NCBI GenBank assembly: GCA_015680685.1
Contig: MNCI01029297.1
Location: forward strand, 411,727-475,726
From: Gnetum montanum
Taxonomy: Eukaryota; Streptophyta; Gnetopsida; Gnetales; Gnetaceae
DNA: 64,000 bases
Direction: 5' to 3'
Within the stretch, counting starts at the first letter, position 1. Each line of letters opens with the position of its first letter. Of this stretch, positions 23,775-35,809 are shown piece by piece. Below the pieces are notes generated by a model. The model was not told the origin of the DNA. It did no database searches and saw only the letters and a list, made by a program, of their open reading frames with translations. Position numbers and translations under genes: made by a program.

Positions 23775-24250
23775 ATGAAAGAGAAGATTAGCCAAGTTGA
23801 CATCGATCATTATCTATGTTAGTTTTTCTATTAGCATAAGGAGAAGAACTTGAACTACCCACCAATGCTCATTACTATAGAAAGTGGAAGTAGTAGTAGA
23901 TGACTGATGAAACATGAGCTTATGAAGCAATTTTGTAAATTGGAACCTTCTACCTTTTATGATGAGGATGATCCTACTACTACCATAGAGGTTTTGGAGG
24001 ATATTGTAGAGATCTTCATGGTAATGGGTTGTAGTTCAATCCAGCAAACTTACTTAGCAACCTAACAATTTAAAGGTTTTACTAGTTATTAGTGGAGTAC
24101 CTAGAAGAAGGTACATCATTGGAAGGATTGTGATGTGCACTAGAGCAATTTCTCACTTACTTTCAATGAGAATTATATTACTTCAGAGTACATTAAGGCA
24201 AAAGTAGATAAGTTTTATTGCCTATAAAAGGGTAGTTAGATTGTATTTAG
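23775..24250 (+). pseudogene. Chromovirus gag (N-terminal part)
   Basis: An ATG at 23775 starts a frame with several stops that matches gag of chromodomain Ty3/gypsy elements: KQFCKLEPSTFYDEDD, EVLEDIVEIFMVMGC, then the positions of the LATFQLKG and WW motifs (here with TAG codons), ending with ITSEYIKAKVDKFY. Gag forms the particle that packages element RNA. It is truncated after about 160 codons. It may belong with the primer site at 22560, but not necessarily with the integrase at 16-17 kb. Confidence 0.75.
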
Positions 24251-24837
24251 AGTTGAGTTTATATGTATCTTTCACACCTTAAAATTTATTTTAGGTAAAT
24301 TATAAAATTACTTAAAGAGACATGCTTATATTTCTTAAAGATCCATATATTTCATATACAAAACTTAAAATCAAAAATAAATTTATTATAAAAATTTTAA
24401 TGCATCAAGTAAAAATCTTATAATCTAATAAACATACTTGGGTAAATCATAAATTATAAAGAACTTTGCAAGAACCATGCAATGTTATACTAATGCTTAG
24501 GTAATAAACTAAATAATTTGATCAAACTAACAAATCCAAAGTGTCAAATGGAGCAAAAATCAAAGTATAAAAGAAAATGAAAACTAATAAAATATTAAAA
24601 TAGTGCCAAATAAGGAATCTAATTCACTTAAAGAAATTCTATATTCTTATGACTTTCAAAATATTATTAGTTATTATTTATGAAATTTTTGACATTCTGG
24701 GAGCTCTAAAATGACATATTTGACTATTTTTATAATTTTTCATTACACAAATGATAAGTAACTTTAAATCAAAATTGTTTAATTTTCCATAATATATACA
24801 AAAAATATTTCATCCATTCATTACAACCTCATGACTA
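24251..24837. other. AT-rich stretch without recognised features
   Basis: No coding similarity; A/T-rich words only. Confidence 0.4.
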
Positions 24838-25735
24838 GGTCATGATGTGTTCAAAAGAGGTCCTTGAGGTCCATAATATAATGTTGAACAACTTAGGCTC
24901 TAGGGCTATTATTGTAATCGAAAACCTTGGTCACTAGAAAAACCAAGGATCCTTGGTGAAATAGTTCCCCAACCATCCCTAGGGCCTCCATGAGAAAAAT
25001 GGGATTTGAGGTACCTTGGCCAATCCAACAGATCAACCAAGGATTTATGAAATGCAAAACATTGGAATAAAAAAAGAAACAGAATGCAAAACTAATAAAA
25101 AATCTAAAATACTACATAGATGATAAACAAATATGTTTCATACAAAAAACCTAAAAATTAAAAATTTATTGAGAAAGAAACTCGAGAATAAGTTTGAGAA
25201 ATATGTATAAATAATGCCTAAGTGGGCAACAAAGTGGGGTCACTAGTGTAGGAGTTCAAAGCTCATTGAAGCTTATGGGATCTACTACACAATCCAAGTA
25301 CTAAGCCATTTATGATGCTATCAAACTTTTATCAACTGTTGAAACCTTAGATCTACTAGTTGGGTAATTGCTAGGGATGAGAAAAGTGGAAAATTTGGAT
25401 GCTAGATTGCTCCACCCTAGGGTTTGAGAATCCCAGAAGTGTAATGTTGACAACCAAAATTCATAAATCTCAAGGCTACAATGCTTCCATGCTGGGGTTC
25501 AATAGAATGCAAGTATGGGAAGTTGCAAGAGCTCTTGAGTGTCTAAGAATGTCCCAAGTATGGAATTATGAACAATGTTATGTGTATGTCAATAATTTCT
25601 TGATAATGCTAAACTTGCTCAAAAGTTTAGAACCTATAAATGGGGTCTAAGGTTGGATTTTATAGGATCTTTGGGCCATGCATGGGGCTGAAAATGTAGT
25701 TGTTGGCACATTTGGCCATTTCATGGAACAGTTGG
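24838..25735 (-). repeat. Tat-type LTR fragment, cut by element B
   Basis: Matches the LTR of element D in the same orientation (AGGGCCTCCATGA, then AAGGATTTATGA, then a GCAAGAGCTCTTGAG block near 25525). It is interrupted at 25740 by element B. I could not recognise a continuation after 35814. Confidence 0.6.
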
Positions 25736-25766
25736 ACTATTGATGAGACGCAGACTGCACAAGCCG

Positions 25767-25872
25767 CGATATCACGTATGCGATATCGCGGCCGACGCGA
25801 TATCGCATCCCCTGCGATATCACGTACGCGATATCGCGTCTTTCCTTGCGATATCGTGTATGTGATATTGCG
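25767..25872 (+). promoter_or_regulatory. Array of GATATC palindromes in U3
   Basis: Variants of GCGATATCGCG repeat roughly every 11-20 bp and end about 15 bp upstream of the TATA box. The 3' LTR keeps only about three, and the solo LTR at 22717-23712 has its own set. They are likely U3 enhancer repeats or binding sites for a dimeric factor, by position only. Confidence 0.55.
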
Positions 25873-25887
25873 GTCTGCCACCATATC

Positions 25888-25895
25888 TATAAATA
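25888..25895 (+). promoter_or_regulatory. TATA box of the 5' LTR of element B
   Basis: TATAAATA, conserved in the 3' LTR at 34965-34972, about 150 bp from the LTR start. Confidence 0.7.
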
Positions 25896-26733
25896 AGAGG
25901 TGGCACTACCCTCATTTGACATCCTAGGCGTAAAGTAGCGAAGCTCTAGCGGATTGATCACCCCAGAGATAGAATATTTTCCATGTGCCCACAGTAGGAG
26001 TCCCCCAAGTGAACGGTTCTTTATTTGAGCAGCTTTGTACTTGAACGCAAGTTGTGTATGGCAATAAAGATGAGCTTTGTGGATAATCCTTGCAGTGCAT
26101 GGATAGGTTTAACTAATGTTATTTACTCCTTTCCTAGTAACACGGCATGAGTACGACTTGGTTACGAGCATTGACGAACGTGTACGGCTAGCCAAGGAAT
26201 CGGCTACTCATCGCGATTAGATTCTCTCAACCCTTTCCTCCTAGAACATGGGACAAGTATGACTTGATTATGAGCATCTCTGGATGTGTACGGCTAGTCA
26301 AGGAATTGGTTGCTTGTCACACTTAAGTTATTTAAGTGCCTCAGTACGACCGCTTCGAGCACGTGCATTACGTGTGGTAATCCCAGTAACGATTAGCATT
26401 TGGTAGCCACAGTTGCACAGTTCAAGGTGTGTACGGCAAGTGGAAACGGATGCTGACGCTAGGACTTAGTGTTGTAGTTGGAGTTAGTTAGTTTCTCAAC
26501 CCTTCACCCTCATAGCTTAGGAGATAAACCGAAAAATACCAAAAAAATCATATACCTCAGACTTGCTTAACCATACACCGTGACACATACAAGCAAGCCT
26601 AGGAAGACAACGAACGATTAACCCCAAGCGTTCCTTGTGGCGTTTGGGCATTTAGTCTATGGAGTTCAACCGGATCATGCGTGCTACGCTCATTTCATAT
26701 GGTTGAGTGTAGGGGTACCTCGCCACTCATCAT

Positions 26734-26751
26734 TGGTGCTGTTGTCAGGGA
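26734..26751 (+). other. Primer binding site (Asp tRNA type)
   Basis: TGGTGCTGTTGTCAGGGA, one base after the LTR. It matches the Asp-tRNA complement used by Athila elements except for C-to-T or G-to-A changes. Confidence 0.8.
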
Positions 26752-27099
26752 CTAAGTGTTTTTACGCAAATTAGAACATAAGGGATATCACTCACATCGT
26801 TGTGAGCTTTTAACGAACCTTTGGGTTAATCAGTTAATCAAGAACATAAATAACGGTAAACAGCACACCATTAGAATGGCTTCTTCTCATGAAATCAACT
26901 CACCAAGGACAACACATAAGACAGTCAGCATCACACGCATAACCGAGACCAGCCATGTCCTAAACAATCTAAGGTCACATATACTCATCCTAATGCATAT
27001 GTCCCTGACTTTACTTTTATCTTCCATCAAGACGAGCAACTGCGATGGAGAGATTTGCAAGGTAACATCATGTTACCCTCTAATTGATCAGTCCCTAAC

Positions 27100-29277
27100 A
27101 TGCTTTTTCGTGCCTTAGCACAGATTGACATGCAAGAGCTATTTGCTGAATACGTTGTAGAAGATTATGACATGAGGGATTATCATCCCATAAATGCCCA
27201 ACGTATTCAGGATGAAAGGCAAGAGAGCCACCATTCATTGTTGAAGGGCAAGGTCCCCCATGTCCTTAGTGAAATAGGAGACAAGGAACCCCTCACAATG
27301 GGTTTCTTAGAAAATGATGTTCCTCCTCCTCACTCTAGTGAAGAGGTAAAGCATCAGGGCCTTCGATCAACTATACATGCTACAGGCTCTGATCCCCGTG
27401 AGCACCAACTGTTTACGGTAGGAACAACCACTCACACTAAGGACAGACACTTAGATCGTCACAATGATCGGGGCCGAAGCAGCCAAAGAGAAGGTAAGAA
27501 ACATCGCCATGGTGATGGATCCCCTTCCTTTTCTCCTTCATCTCACCATTCACACTCTCCTTCCACATCTGGGTGCAACCATCGTGAGCATAACGGAGAG
27601 GATAAAAGTAAAAGGGAAGATGAAATACCTCAACAAGAAGGTCGAGAGGAGTTAGGACAAGGGCAAGGACGTAGGGAGAGTANNNNNNNNNNNNNNNNNN
27701 NNNNNNNNNNNNNNNNNNNNNNNNNNNNNNNNNNNNNNNNNNNNNNNNNNNNNNNNNNNNNNNNNNNNNNNNNNNNNNNNNNNNNNNNNNNNNNNNNNNN
27801 NNNNNNNNNNNNNNNNNNNNNNNNNNNNNNNNNNNNNNNNNNNNNNNNNNNNNNNNNNNNNNNNNNNNNNNNNNNNNNNNNNNNNNNNNNNNNNNNNNNN
27901 NNNNNNNNNNNNNNNNNNNNNNNNNNNNNNNNNNNNNNNNNNNNNNNNNNNNNNNNNNNNNNNNNNNNNNNNNNNNNNNNNNNNNNNNNNNNNNNNNNNN
28001 NNNNNNNNNNNNNNNNNNNNNNNNNNNNNNNNNNNNNNNNNNNNNNNNNNNNNNNNNNNNNNNNNNNNNNNNNNNNNNNNNNNNNNNNNNNNNNNNNNNN
28101 NNNNNNNNNNNNNNNNNNNNNNNNNNNNNNNNNNNNNNNNNNNNNNNNNNNNNNNNNNNNNNNNNNNNNNNNNNNNNNNNNNNNNNNNNNNNNNNNNNNN
28201 NNNNNNNNNNNNNNNNNNNNNNNNNNNNNNNNNNNNNNNNNNNNNNNNNNNNNNNNNNNNNNNNNNNNNNNNNNNNNNNNNNNNNNNNNNNNNNNNNNNN
28301 NNNNNNNNNNNNNNNNNNNNNNNNNNNNNNNNNNNNNNNNNNNNNNNNNNNNNNNNNNNNNNNNNNNNNNNNNNNNNNNNNNNNNNNNNNNNNNNNNNNN
28401 NNNNNNNNNNNNNNNNNNNNNNNNNNNNNNNNNNNNNNNNNNNNNNNNNNNNNNNNNNNNNNNNNNNNNNNNNNNNNNNNNNNNNNNNNNNNNNNNNAAT
28501 GATAGTGGATGTGAGGTATGCTACTATGACCATCCTAAGGGATGTTGCCCAATTATCTCACATCTGCAAGAGTATGGGGTGTATGCATTAAATCCAAGAC
28601 TTAATCAATGGCAAACACCCCGAAGGTTACCTTATCTACAAGGTAACCCAAGGCAGTTCCACCAACCCTTAACATATTATCCAAGTGGAATGCCTCCACA
28701 GCCCATTGGACAACATCAGTAGTGGCAATACCCACAGTCATGGGGGATGCCACCGCCAACACATGAATACCCTCACCAGTAGCCTGATCCTCATAGATAT
28801 TATGTGCAGTAGCCGGTTCCTCTAGGTGACTTTACAGGTCACATAAAACCTCCATGTTACTACCAAGTTCAGGAATATTTTTGGACTCCCCCTCCTTTGG
28901 GAAACGTTCCATACCCATGATATCCTCCAAGTTTATCCGCATCTCTTGCACCTATGGCCGCACCCCCAACCACTCCAACGAAGGCCAGAGTAAATCCCAC
29001 TCAACTGCGACAACCTAATACTGCAAGGGGCTCCAAGCCTTCAATATTAGCTGGTTCTAACAATCGTTCACCAAAAAGACCCTTCCTTAGAACCAACAAT
29101 CCAACCAAGCCTTCGCTATCACAAGCAATTGATCATCCTAACACTCCCACACCCAACATGGTTTCGGGAAATCCTCCTACGGCAAAATCATGTCCAATGC
29201 ATACAATTATGTTAATGCATACAATAACTGACTGGATCAAGGTGGGCCACCTCCCAAAAAAATTATCAGATCCAGGA
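27100..29277 (+). pseudogene. Gag region of element B (contains an 815-bp gap)
   Basis: The first part (to 27682) is hydrophilic with Ser/His/Arg-rich low-complexity sequence, as in the tails of Athila gag. After the gap a zinc knuckle is visible near 28510-28545 (CEVCYYDHPKGCCP). It is followed by a Gln/Pro-rich stretch with TAG stops at Gln positions (28720-28810), then a Pro/Thr/Asn-rich linker to protease. The true start is unclear; ATG 27100 is only the first in the open frame. The gag core should lie in the gap. Confidence 0.6.
27683..28497. other. Assembly gap, 815 N
   Basis: A run of N inside gag of element B. Frames spanning it are not evidence for a continuous protein. Confidence 0.99.
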
Positions 29278-29589
29278 GTTCCCTTAGTTTACCTCCAAGC
29301 CGCTGGGAATGAACCCCATAAGGCTCTTCTTGACTCAGGTTCCGGGGTCAACTTAATCTCACAAAAACTATATAAAATGTGGAACTTGCCTCCTCTCAAG
29401 AAGAGCAACATTTGCTTAGAGCTGGTTGACCAATCCATCACTGTTCCTTTGGGACAGGTTGAAGACATTGTTACCACTGTCGGTGGATGGTCATATCCAG
29501 CCGATTTCCTAGTGATCGAAATAAATAATGACAAAGGGGATTTCCCAATTATCATGGGAAGGGCATGGCTAAATACAATTGACGCATGA
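29278..29589 (+). pseudogene. Aspartic protease of element B
   Basis: Retropepsin that cuts the polyprotein. The catalytic motif LLDSGSGVNLIS is intact (Asp codon 29332-29334), and the second half ends with DFPIIMGRAWL. A TGA follows at 29587, where relatives continue into the RT linker. Single N bases at 29649 and 29857 lie in the linker between protease and RT. Confidence 0.85.
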
Positions 29590-29860
29590 TTAGGAATCTG
29601 TAACCTTTCCCTAGAAATATCCAAGACAAATACATTTGGAAAAATTGAGNGGACAAATATGTTTAGGAAAATTGAGAGGAAAAGAGTTCCATGCATCGCA
29701 TATAGTGACACAGGGTGTCATTGCGTGCAGAAATCATGGGTAATGCAAAGTTTAACATTGCCTGCATGCGATCGGTGTGCACAGGACATTAATATACAAA
29801 AGTGCCTCTATGCAATAGCCACACAACAAGAAAACACCCAGTGGCTAATGGCTGATNGCG

Positions 29861-30829
29861 ATGGTTGATAAAGATAACAACCCAACTACCTACATGGAAC
29901 TAGCTAAGGGAATAACTAGCACTTACCTTGAAAGCACAAACATATTGGAGCAATTTCGTTGCCAAATTCCAGCCCTTAACTCCGAAAATATTAATTGGGG
30001 GAAGTTGGAGATTCCTGAGGAGTTTAAAAAAGAGCCCCTAGAGTTAAAACCGTTACCTACTAGTTTGGAATACGTGACCCTCAAAAATGGAAAACTGGTG
30101 ATCATCAACGCAAAGCTCATGCCCACACAAAAAGAAATTTTGCTAAGGGTGATAAATAAGTGGTCAGCCGCCTTTGCTTGGTCATATCCTGAACTAACTG
30201 GAATAGATCCTCGGATATGCCAACATAGGATTTATACAAACCCTTCTATGAAACCTCGCAAAAAACCCCAGAGGTGATTGAATCCGAAACTAAAACAAAT
30301 TGTTAAAGAAGAACTAGAACAACTTCTCAAAGCTGGGTTCATTTACCCTATCGCTGACAGCGAATGGGTTAGTCCTCTTGTCATCGTACTGAAAAAGGGA
30401 GGTAAATGGAGGGTATGTATAGATTTTAGGTTGTTAAATATGGCAACATTCAAAGACCACTTTCCAATGCCATTTGTGGACCAAGTCTTAGACACTATAG
30501 CAGGGCATCGCTATTATAATTTTTTGGATGGATATAGCGGGTACAACCAAATACGCATTGCACCAGAAGACCAAGCCAAAACAATGTTCACCAGTCCTTG
30601 GGGAATGTTCGCATATAAAAAAATGCCTTTTGGTTTGTGCAATGCACCTGCCACATTCCAATGCTTAGTTCTAAGTATTTTTCAACAACAAATAGGCAAT
30701 GGCATAGAAGTCTTCATGGACGAATTCTCCACTTATGGGACGAACTTTGACCAAGCTCTCAATCGGTTAAAGCAAGTATTGAAACGATGTGTTGAAACCA
30801 ATCTTAAGCTCAACTAGCAGAAGAGCCAT
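29861..30829 (+). pseudogene. Reverse transcriptase of element B
   Basis: The linker ends with AFAWSYPELTGIDP. After a TGA at the PQR/LNPK junction, the RT core runs from 30278: VSPLVIVLKKGGKWRVCIDF, YYNFLDGYSGYNQI, KMPFGLCNAPATFQ. The active box reads FMDE (30713-30724), where relatives have FMDD, so a catalytic Asp is replaced by Glu. A TAG at about 30815 replaces a Trp codon just before QKSHLM. The rest of the domain reads well. Confidence 0.9.
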
Positions 30830-31585
30830 TTGATGGTTCAAGAGGGCATCATGCTGGGGCACAAAATTTCACAATCAGGAATCGAAGTTGACCCAGAAAA
30901 AATTAAAGTCATCCAAGGAATCACCCAACAACCAAAAACTATTAAAGACGTGAGGTCATTCCTTGGACACACTGCCTACTACAGGAGGTTTATTGCGAAC
31001 TTTTCAAAAGTTGCCAAACCATTGGTAGAATTAACAAAAAAATATGCACCATTCGCATGGACCAAGGAATGTGAACAAACATTCCAAACTCTTAAACAGA
31101 GGCTGGTAGAAACTCCCATTCTACAGGCACCTGACTGGTCCAGACCATTCCATATCATGACCGATGCATCCAATTATGCGTTAGGAGCTGTACTGACACA
31201 ACTAGATGAACAAAAATGACCCTACTACATCCATTGTGCCAGTAAAAGTATCACCGATGCACAACTTAACTACACGACTACAGAAAAAGAATTAATGGTT
31301 GTGGTGTTTGCACTGGATAAGTTTAGGCACTATGTATTGGGTTACAAGGTATATATCCACACAGATCATAGTGCAATCAGGTTCCTTATGAATAAGCCAA
31401 TGGTTAGCCCATGTATCATACGTTGGCTAGTGATTCTTCAGGAGTTCAATTTAACTATTGTAGACCGCAAGAGCACCAAGAACGTAGTCACCAATCACCT
31501 ATCTCGGTTGCAATGGGACAACAAAGAGGACGAATACGTGGTATCTGACCATTTCCCTGATGAGACCCTTTTGTTGGTGTCATAA
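30830..31585 (+). pseudogene. RT connection and RNase H of element B
   Basis: LGHKISQSGIEVDPEKI and VRSFLGHTAYYRRFI mark the RT thumb. RNase H residues are seen in MTDASNYALGAVL (Asp), TTEKEL (Glu) and IHTDHSAI (Asp). A TGA at about 31219 interrupts the domain between the first two. It ends at NVVTNHLSRL. No second RNase H follows, unlike in the Tat elements here. Confidence 0.88.
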
Positions 31586-31759
31586 ATAATCAACCCACAG
31601 AAGTAAACTAGTATAGCAGCATTCTCACTTATCTCACCTCACAACAAATGCCATAGAGATTAGACTTTAGGAAGAAACAATAGTTTCTTCACAACATCAA
31701 ATACTTCATGGAAATCGGGGGACAACTCTACAAATTCTGCCTTGATGGCCTAGTTCGAT

Positions 31760-32958
31760 GGTGTGTACCCGACCAAGATTAATTAAAATTTCTCCAGGAT
31801 GCTCATGAGGGCCCCTGTGGGGGACATTATGCTGGGAGATGAACGGCCACTAAAATCCTGCTTGCAGGATATTATTGGCCAACACTATTTCGGGATGCCC
31901 ATCATTTTGCTCAATCCTGTGAGCCCTGCCAACGTGATGGGGGAATGACTGCTAGGATGGAGGGTTCGCAACAATGGATTCACCCTTTAGAACCCTTTGA
32001 CATTTGGGGGATAGATTTCATGGGACCGATTACACCTATGTCCAACAGAAAAGCATATATAATTGTTGCTATTGATTATTTAACCAAATGGGCTGAAGCA
32101 GCCGCTGTAACAAATTGCACATCATCTACAACTGCCCGATTTGTACAGCAAAAAATCGTTAACAGGTTTGGTGTACCACGTGCACTTATTTCCGATAATG
32201 GAACACATTTTACAGGTGCAACCTTTAGAAAGTTGATGCAACGCTTAGGGGTTGAGCATAAACTGACCACACCTTACCACCCCCAAGCTAATGGTCAAGC
32301 TGAAGTTACTAATAGGGAGATTACTATAATATTAACACAAACAATTAGCAAATTTAGGCGAGACTGGAGCACGAAACTGAATGACACTCTTTGGGCGTAT
32401 CGTTCCACTTGGAAGCTCCCTACAGGATATTCTCCCTATGAGCTAGTGTACGGGAAACTTCCAAAACTACCTATACAAAGTGAGCTCTGTACACTGTCCA
32501 TGGCCTGTGAACTTCAACTGGATCTCGACCTAGCACAAAAACAATGACTAGCAACTTTGAATGTGTTAGACAAGAATCGGTTGGTTGCACTATCGTTAAA
32601 TGAGTTGCACAAAGCACACATTAAACAATGGCATGACTTAAGGATTCGAAGGCTTAGGTATCAACCAGGAGATAAGGTCCATTACTGGAACCCCACACAT
32701 GTACCCCAACGTACAAAGTTTCAGACCTTGTGGGAAGGACCTTACATTATTCATACTACCTTTCCCTATAGAGCCATGATGATATATAAGCATGATAGCC
32801 CAGATAAAAGGTTATTGGTTAATGTACAACAAACAAACCCTTTTCGTGAATCTGCCCCAGCCAGTACGAGTCGCACTTCTACCAGCGGTCAACCATGCTC
32901 ACTATTTTGGATCTCTCCCTTACAACTTAGTCATGGGGGAGATGGCCACCTATGCTAA
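31760..32958 (+). pseudogene. Integrase of element B
   Basis: The HHCC zinc finger (AHEGPCGGHYA...CEPCQ) carries stops. The core is intact: Asp in GIDFMGP (32014-32016), Asp in ISDNGTHF (32194-32196) and Glu in GQAEV (32302-32304), with 35 residues between the last two, as required for D,D-35-E. A TGA near 32548 interrupts the C-terminal region, which then continues with RLRYQPGDKVHYWNP and LWEGPYII. No chromodomain follows. Confidence 0.92.
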
Positions 32959-32985
32959 CCATATGGGGCCCTCAGTTCTTTTTAA

Positions 32986-33085
32986 GTTTTTGTTTTACAC
33001 ATTTTTGTTTTACAATGTTTTTGTCTTACACGTTTTTGTTTTACAAATTTCTTTAACTTTTCTAATTTTTGTTTTACAACATCGT
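32986..33085 (+). repeat. T-rich short tandem repeats after integrase
   Basis: Variants of TTTTTGTTTTACA occur about six times. No coding. Confidence 0.7.
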
Positions 33086-34869
33086 TATACTTTTCTATTT
33101 TTTATGTGTGTGTTTGTGTGTATCCACCCTGTAAGTTCATCACCCAATAAGTGTTCAGACCGATGGGATGAATTGTTTTCATATTGATTGCTAATGTTTG
33201 ATTTTTACCTTTAAGTTACAATGTTGATACTAAGGTATGTTTCTTTTGATATGGCAGGCAATGGGATCACTTCATCCATCCATCCACCAGAGTCTATGGT
33301 TTCTCTTGGCTTGGAAGTGTACAGTTCCCTTCCAATAAGAACTTTAACGAAGTGGTGACTGGGCATTTCTCAAACTAAGGAAGGACTCAAGGATTGCAAA
33401 GGGTGTGACTTCAAAGGAACTCGATGCTTTTGTGTTGATCATTCACTTGGGTGCTTGGATGTTTTCTTCTTGAGTTTTCTTACCGTTCTGATGTTACCCA
33501 TTCTTCGGAAGCTGAGACAATAAAAATAAGAAGTCTTTCCATGGTGTGGTCCCCACGCATAAAAACACAAAACACAAAAGAAAAAAAGAAGTGAGGATTC
33601 AAAGAACACCCCTTAGATGAAATAAAATTTGGGCTGCAAGCACTAGTTATGGAACCAAAGTGTTCCCTCTAACTAAGGCCCTTCTCGCTTCCCGTTCTCT
33701 CCTTTGTTTCGTCGGAATGGTGGTGGCTCTTTGAAGATGCATCCTGATGGTTTAACCTAATGCATTGATGCGAAGTCACTGGAAGTGGTTGGTTTGAGCC
33801 AAAGTTGGAATGAGATTTGCCAAGTCACATTAATCATAAAACATACAAGGGGCTGTACACCACCTTGTCCTTGGGATTCCATTCCATCCTCTTCTTTCCA
33901 TCCTTCTCTCCGCTATTCACCTCATTGTCAGTTGTATCATTAGTGCATATATTTTGGTTGATGCATTGTTTTCTTTTTGGTAAACTCTAGTGGTTAAGAC
34001 TTTAACTCTTGTTCCAAAGGACATTCCCAGAGCCTACGGACTCTTTGAATGTGGGTTTGTCAGGGCATTAAGGGCATGAGCCTGCTTTGGGGAGGACCCA
34101 CTGACACTCCTATTTGGAACATTATTTAACTTCTTTTCCTTAACATTTTGCAATTAATTATTATTTTGTTCATTTCCATCTTGACATCCATTTCACTGAT
34201 GCCATAATTGTCCCTTTTTACCTATCTTTCTTACTCCTTTTCTTTCTCCATTCTAACGCTACCGGAGGTTCGCGATTAGTCATGGGGGTACGGGGCCTGC
34301 TTTTTCGATTTTTCTCCTAAGCCCCGAATTTTTTTGTTTATCTTCCTAACCCCTACACCTTCGGTAGTCATGATCTACATTTTCCCAAATCCATATCAGC
34401 CATACCACAACCTAGCCAATGAACCTAAACCGAAGCAAGGTATTATTTACTTAATGATTCAATTACCCTTGCTAATATATGATTATGTTGTGTGTGCAGA
34501 TGGCAATCATACAACAACAGAATGGATCTGGAGCAAACACTTGGAATGGAGCAACGCTGAAGTAACTATGCAAGGAGTAGAATGGATTATGCGCTTACAG
34601 ATGGACAACGGAAGACATAATCTAGGCATTGGCAGCAGCAAGACTCTTCTCTCTTCTTCTCTTCTATTCTCTCTCCTCTTTTCTCTCAGCTGCCAAATGT
34701 GGCCTGATGTCATTGTAATAAGGTGTTCACCCTTGTTGTCATGAACACCAATCTTGTCAAGTCTTGTAATAATGAACCATTCACATGTCATTCCATTAGT
34801 TCCATTCCCCTCAATAATCCTATACCTACCTGATATCATTGTAAGGAACTTGAGGACGAGTTTTCATTC
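33086..34869 (+). other. 3' untranslated region of element B
   Basis: No envelope-like ORF recognised. It contains an extra AGTCATGGGGG (34278-34288) identical to the polypurine tract motif, plus pyrimidine-rich tracts (34190-34320, 34645-34690). Confidence 0.5.
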
Positions 34870-34872
34870 AGT

Positions 34873-34882
34873 CATGGGGGTA
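34873..34882 (+). other. Polypurine tract of element B
   Basis: CATGGGGGTA directly before the 3' LTR. Confidence 0.75.
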
Positions 34883-35809
34883 TGATGAGATGCAGATTGC
34901 ACAAGCCATGATATTACGTACGTGATATCGCGGCCGACGTGATATCGCGGTTTGCCGCCATATCTATAAATAAGAGGCGGCACTCCCCTCATTTGACATC
35001 ATAGGCGTAAAGTAGCAAAGCTCTGGAGGATTGATCACCCCAGAGATAGAATATTTTCCATGTGCCTGCAGTAGAAGTCCCCCAAGTGAACGGTTCTTTA
35101 TTCGAGCAGCTTTGTACCTAAACGCAAGTTTTGTACGGCAATAAAGACGAGCTTTGTGGATAAACCTTGTAGTGCATGGATAGGTTTAATTAATGTTATT
35201 TACTACTTTCCTAGTAACATGGCATGAGTACGACTTGGTTACAAGCGTTGACGAACGTGTACGGCTAGCCAAGGAATTGGCTACTCATCGCGATTAGATT
35301 TTCTCAACCCTTTCCTCCTAGAACGTGGGACAAGTACGACTTGATTACGTGCATCTCCGGATGTGTACGGCTAGTCAAGGAATTGGCTGCTTGTCACACT
35401 TAGGTTAGTTAAGTGCCTTAGTACGACCACTTCGAACACGTGCATTACGTGTGGTGATCCTAGTAACGATTAGCGTTTGGTAGCCACAATTGCATAGTTC
35501 AGGGTGTGTATGGCAAGTGGGAACGGATGTTGACGCTAGGACTTAGTGTTGTAGTTAGAGTTAGTTAGTTTCTCAACCCTTCACCCTCATAGCTTAGGAG
35601 ATAAATCGAAAAATACCAAAAAAATCATATACCTCAGACTTGCTTAACCATACACCGTGACACATACAAGCAAGCCTGGGAAGACAATGAACGATTAACC
35701 CCAAGCGTTCCTTGTGGCGTTTAGGCATTTAGTCTACGGAGTTCAACTGGATCACGTGTGCTATGCTTGTTTCGTATGGTTGACTGTAGGGGTACCTCGC
35801 CACTCATCA
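34883..35809 (+). repeat. 3' LTR of element B
   Basis: 927 bp with the same ends as the 5' LTR. It has fewer GATATC palindromes. TATA box at 34965-34972. Confidence 0.95.

Larger units (their letters stand above)
25741..26732 (+). repeat. 5' LTR of element B
   Basis: 992 bp. U3 carries about seven GATATC-centred palindromes (25767-25872), then a TATA box. It is 65 bp longer than the 3' LTR, mainly because it has more palindromes. Confidence 0.95.
25741..35809 (+). mobile_element. Complete Athila-type Ty3/gypsy element B
   Basis: LTRs at 25741-26732 and 34883-35809 have TGATGAG...CTCATCA ends and are bounded by perfect ACTAT duplications (25736-25740 and 35810-35814). The primer site is a variant of the Asp-tRNA type, and a polypurine tract precedes the 3' LTR. 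The interior carries gag, protease, RT, RNase H and integrase in this order, with no chromodomain and no second RNase H. These features point to the Athila lineage. At least four in-frame stops (30275, 30815, 31217, 32545 regions) and an RT active-site change make it inactive. LTRs differ by about 7% in a 350-bp stretch counted by eye. Confidence 0.95.

Noticed and set aside
27652-28533. A 293-codon frame on the - strand
   Set aside because: Nearly all N.
27100-28722. A 540-codon open frame
   Set aside because: Half of it is the 815-N gap. Only its two ends can be read, and they are gag parts.
32557-33187. Envelope-like ORF after integrase of element B
   Set aside because: The frame is the integrase C-terminus followed by T-rich repeats that translate into Phe/Leu-rich sequence; no signal peptide or fusion motif.
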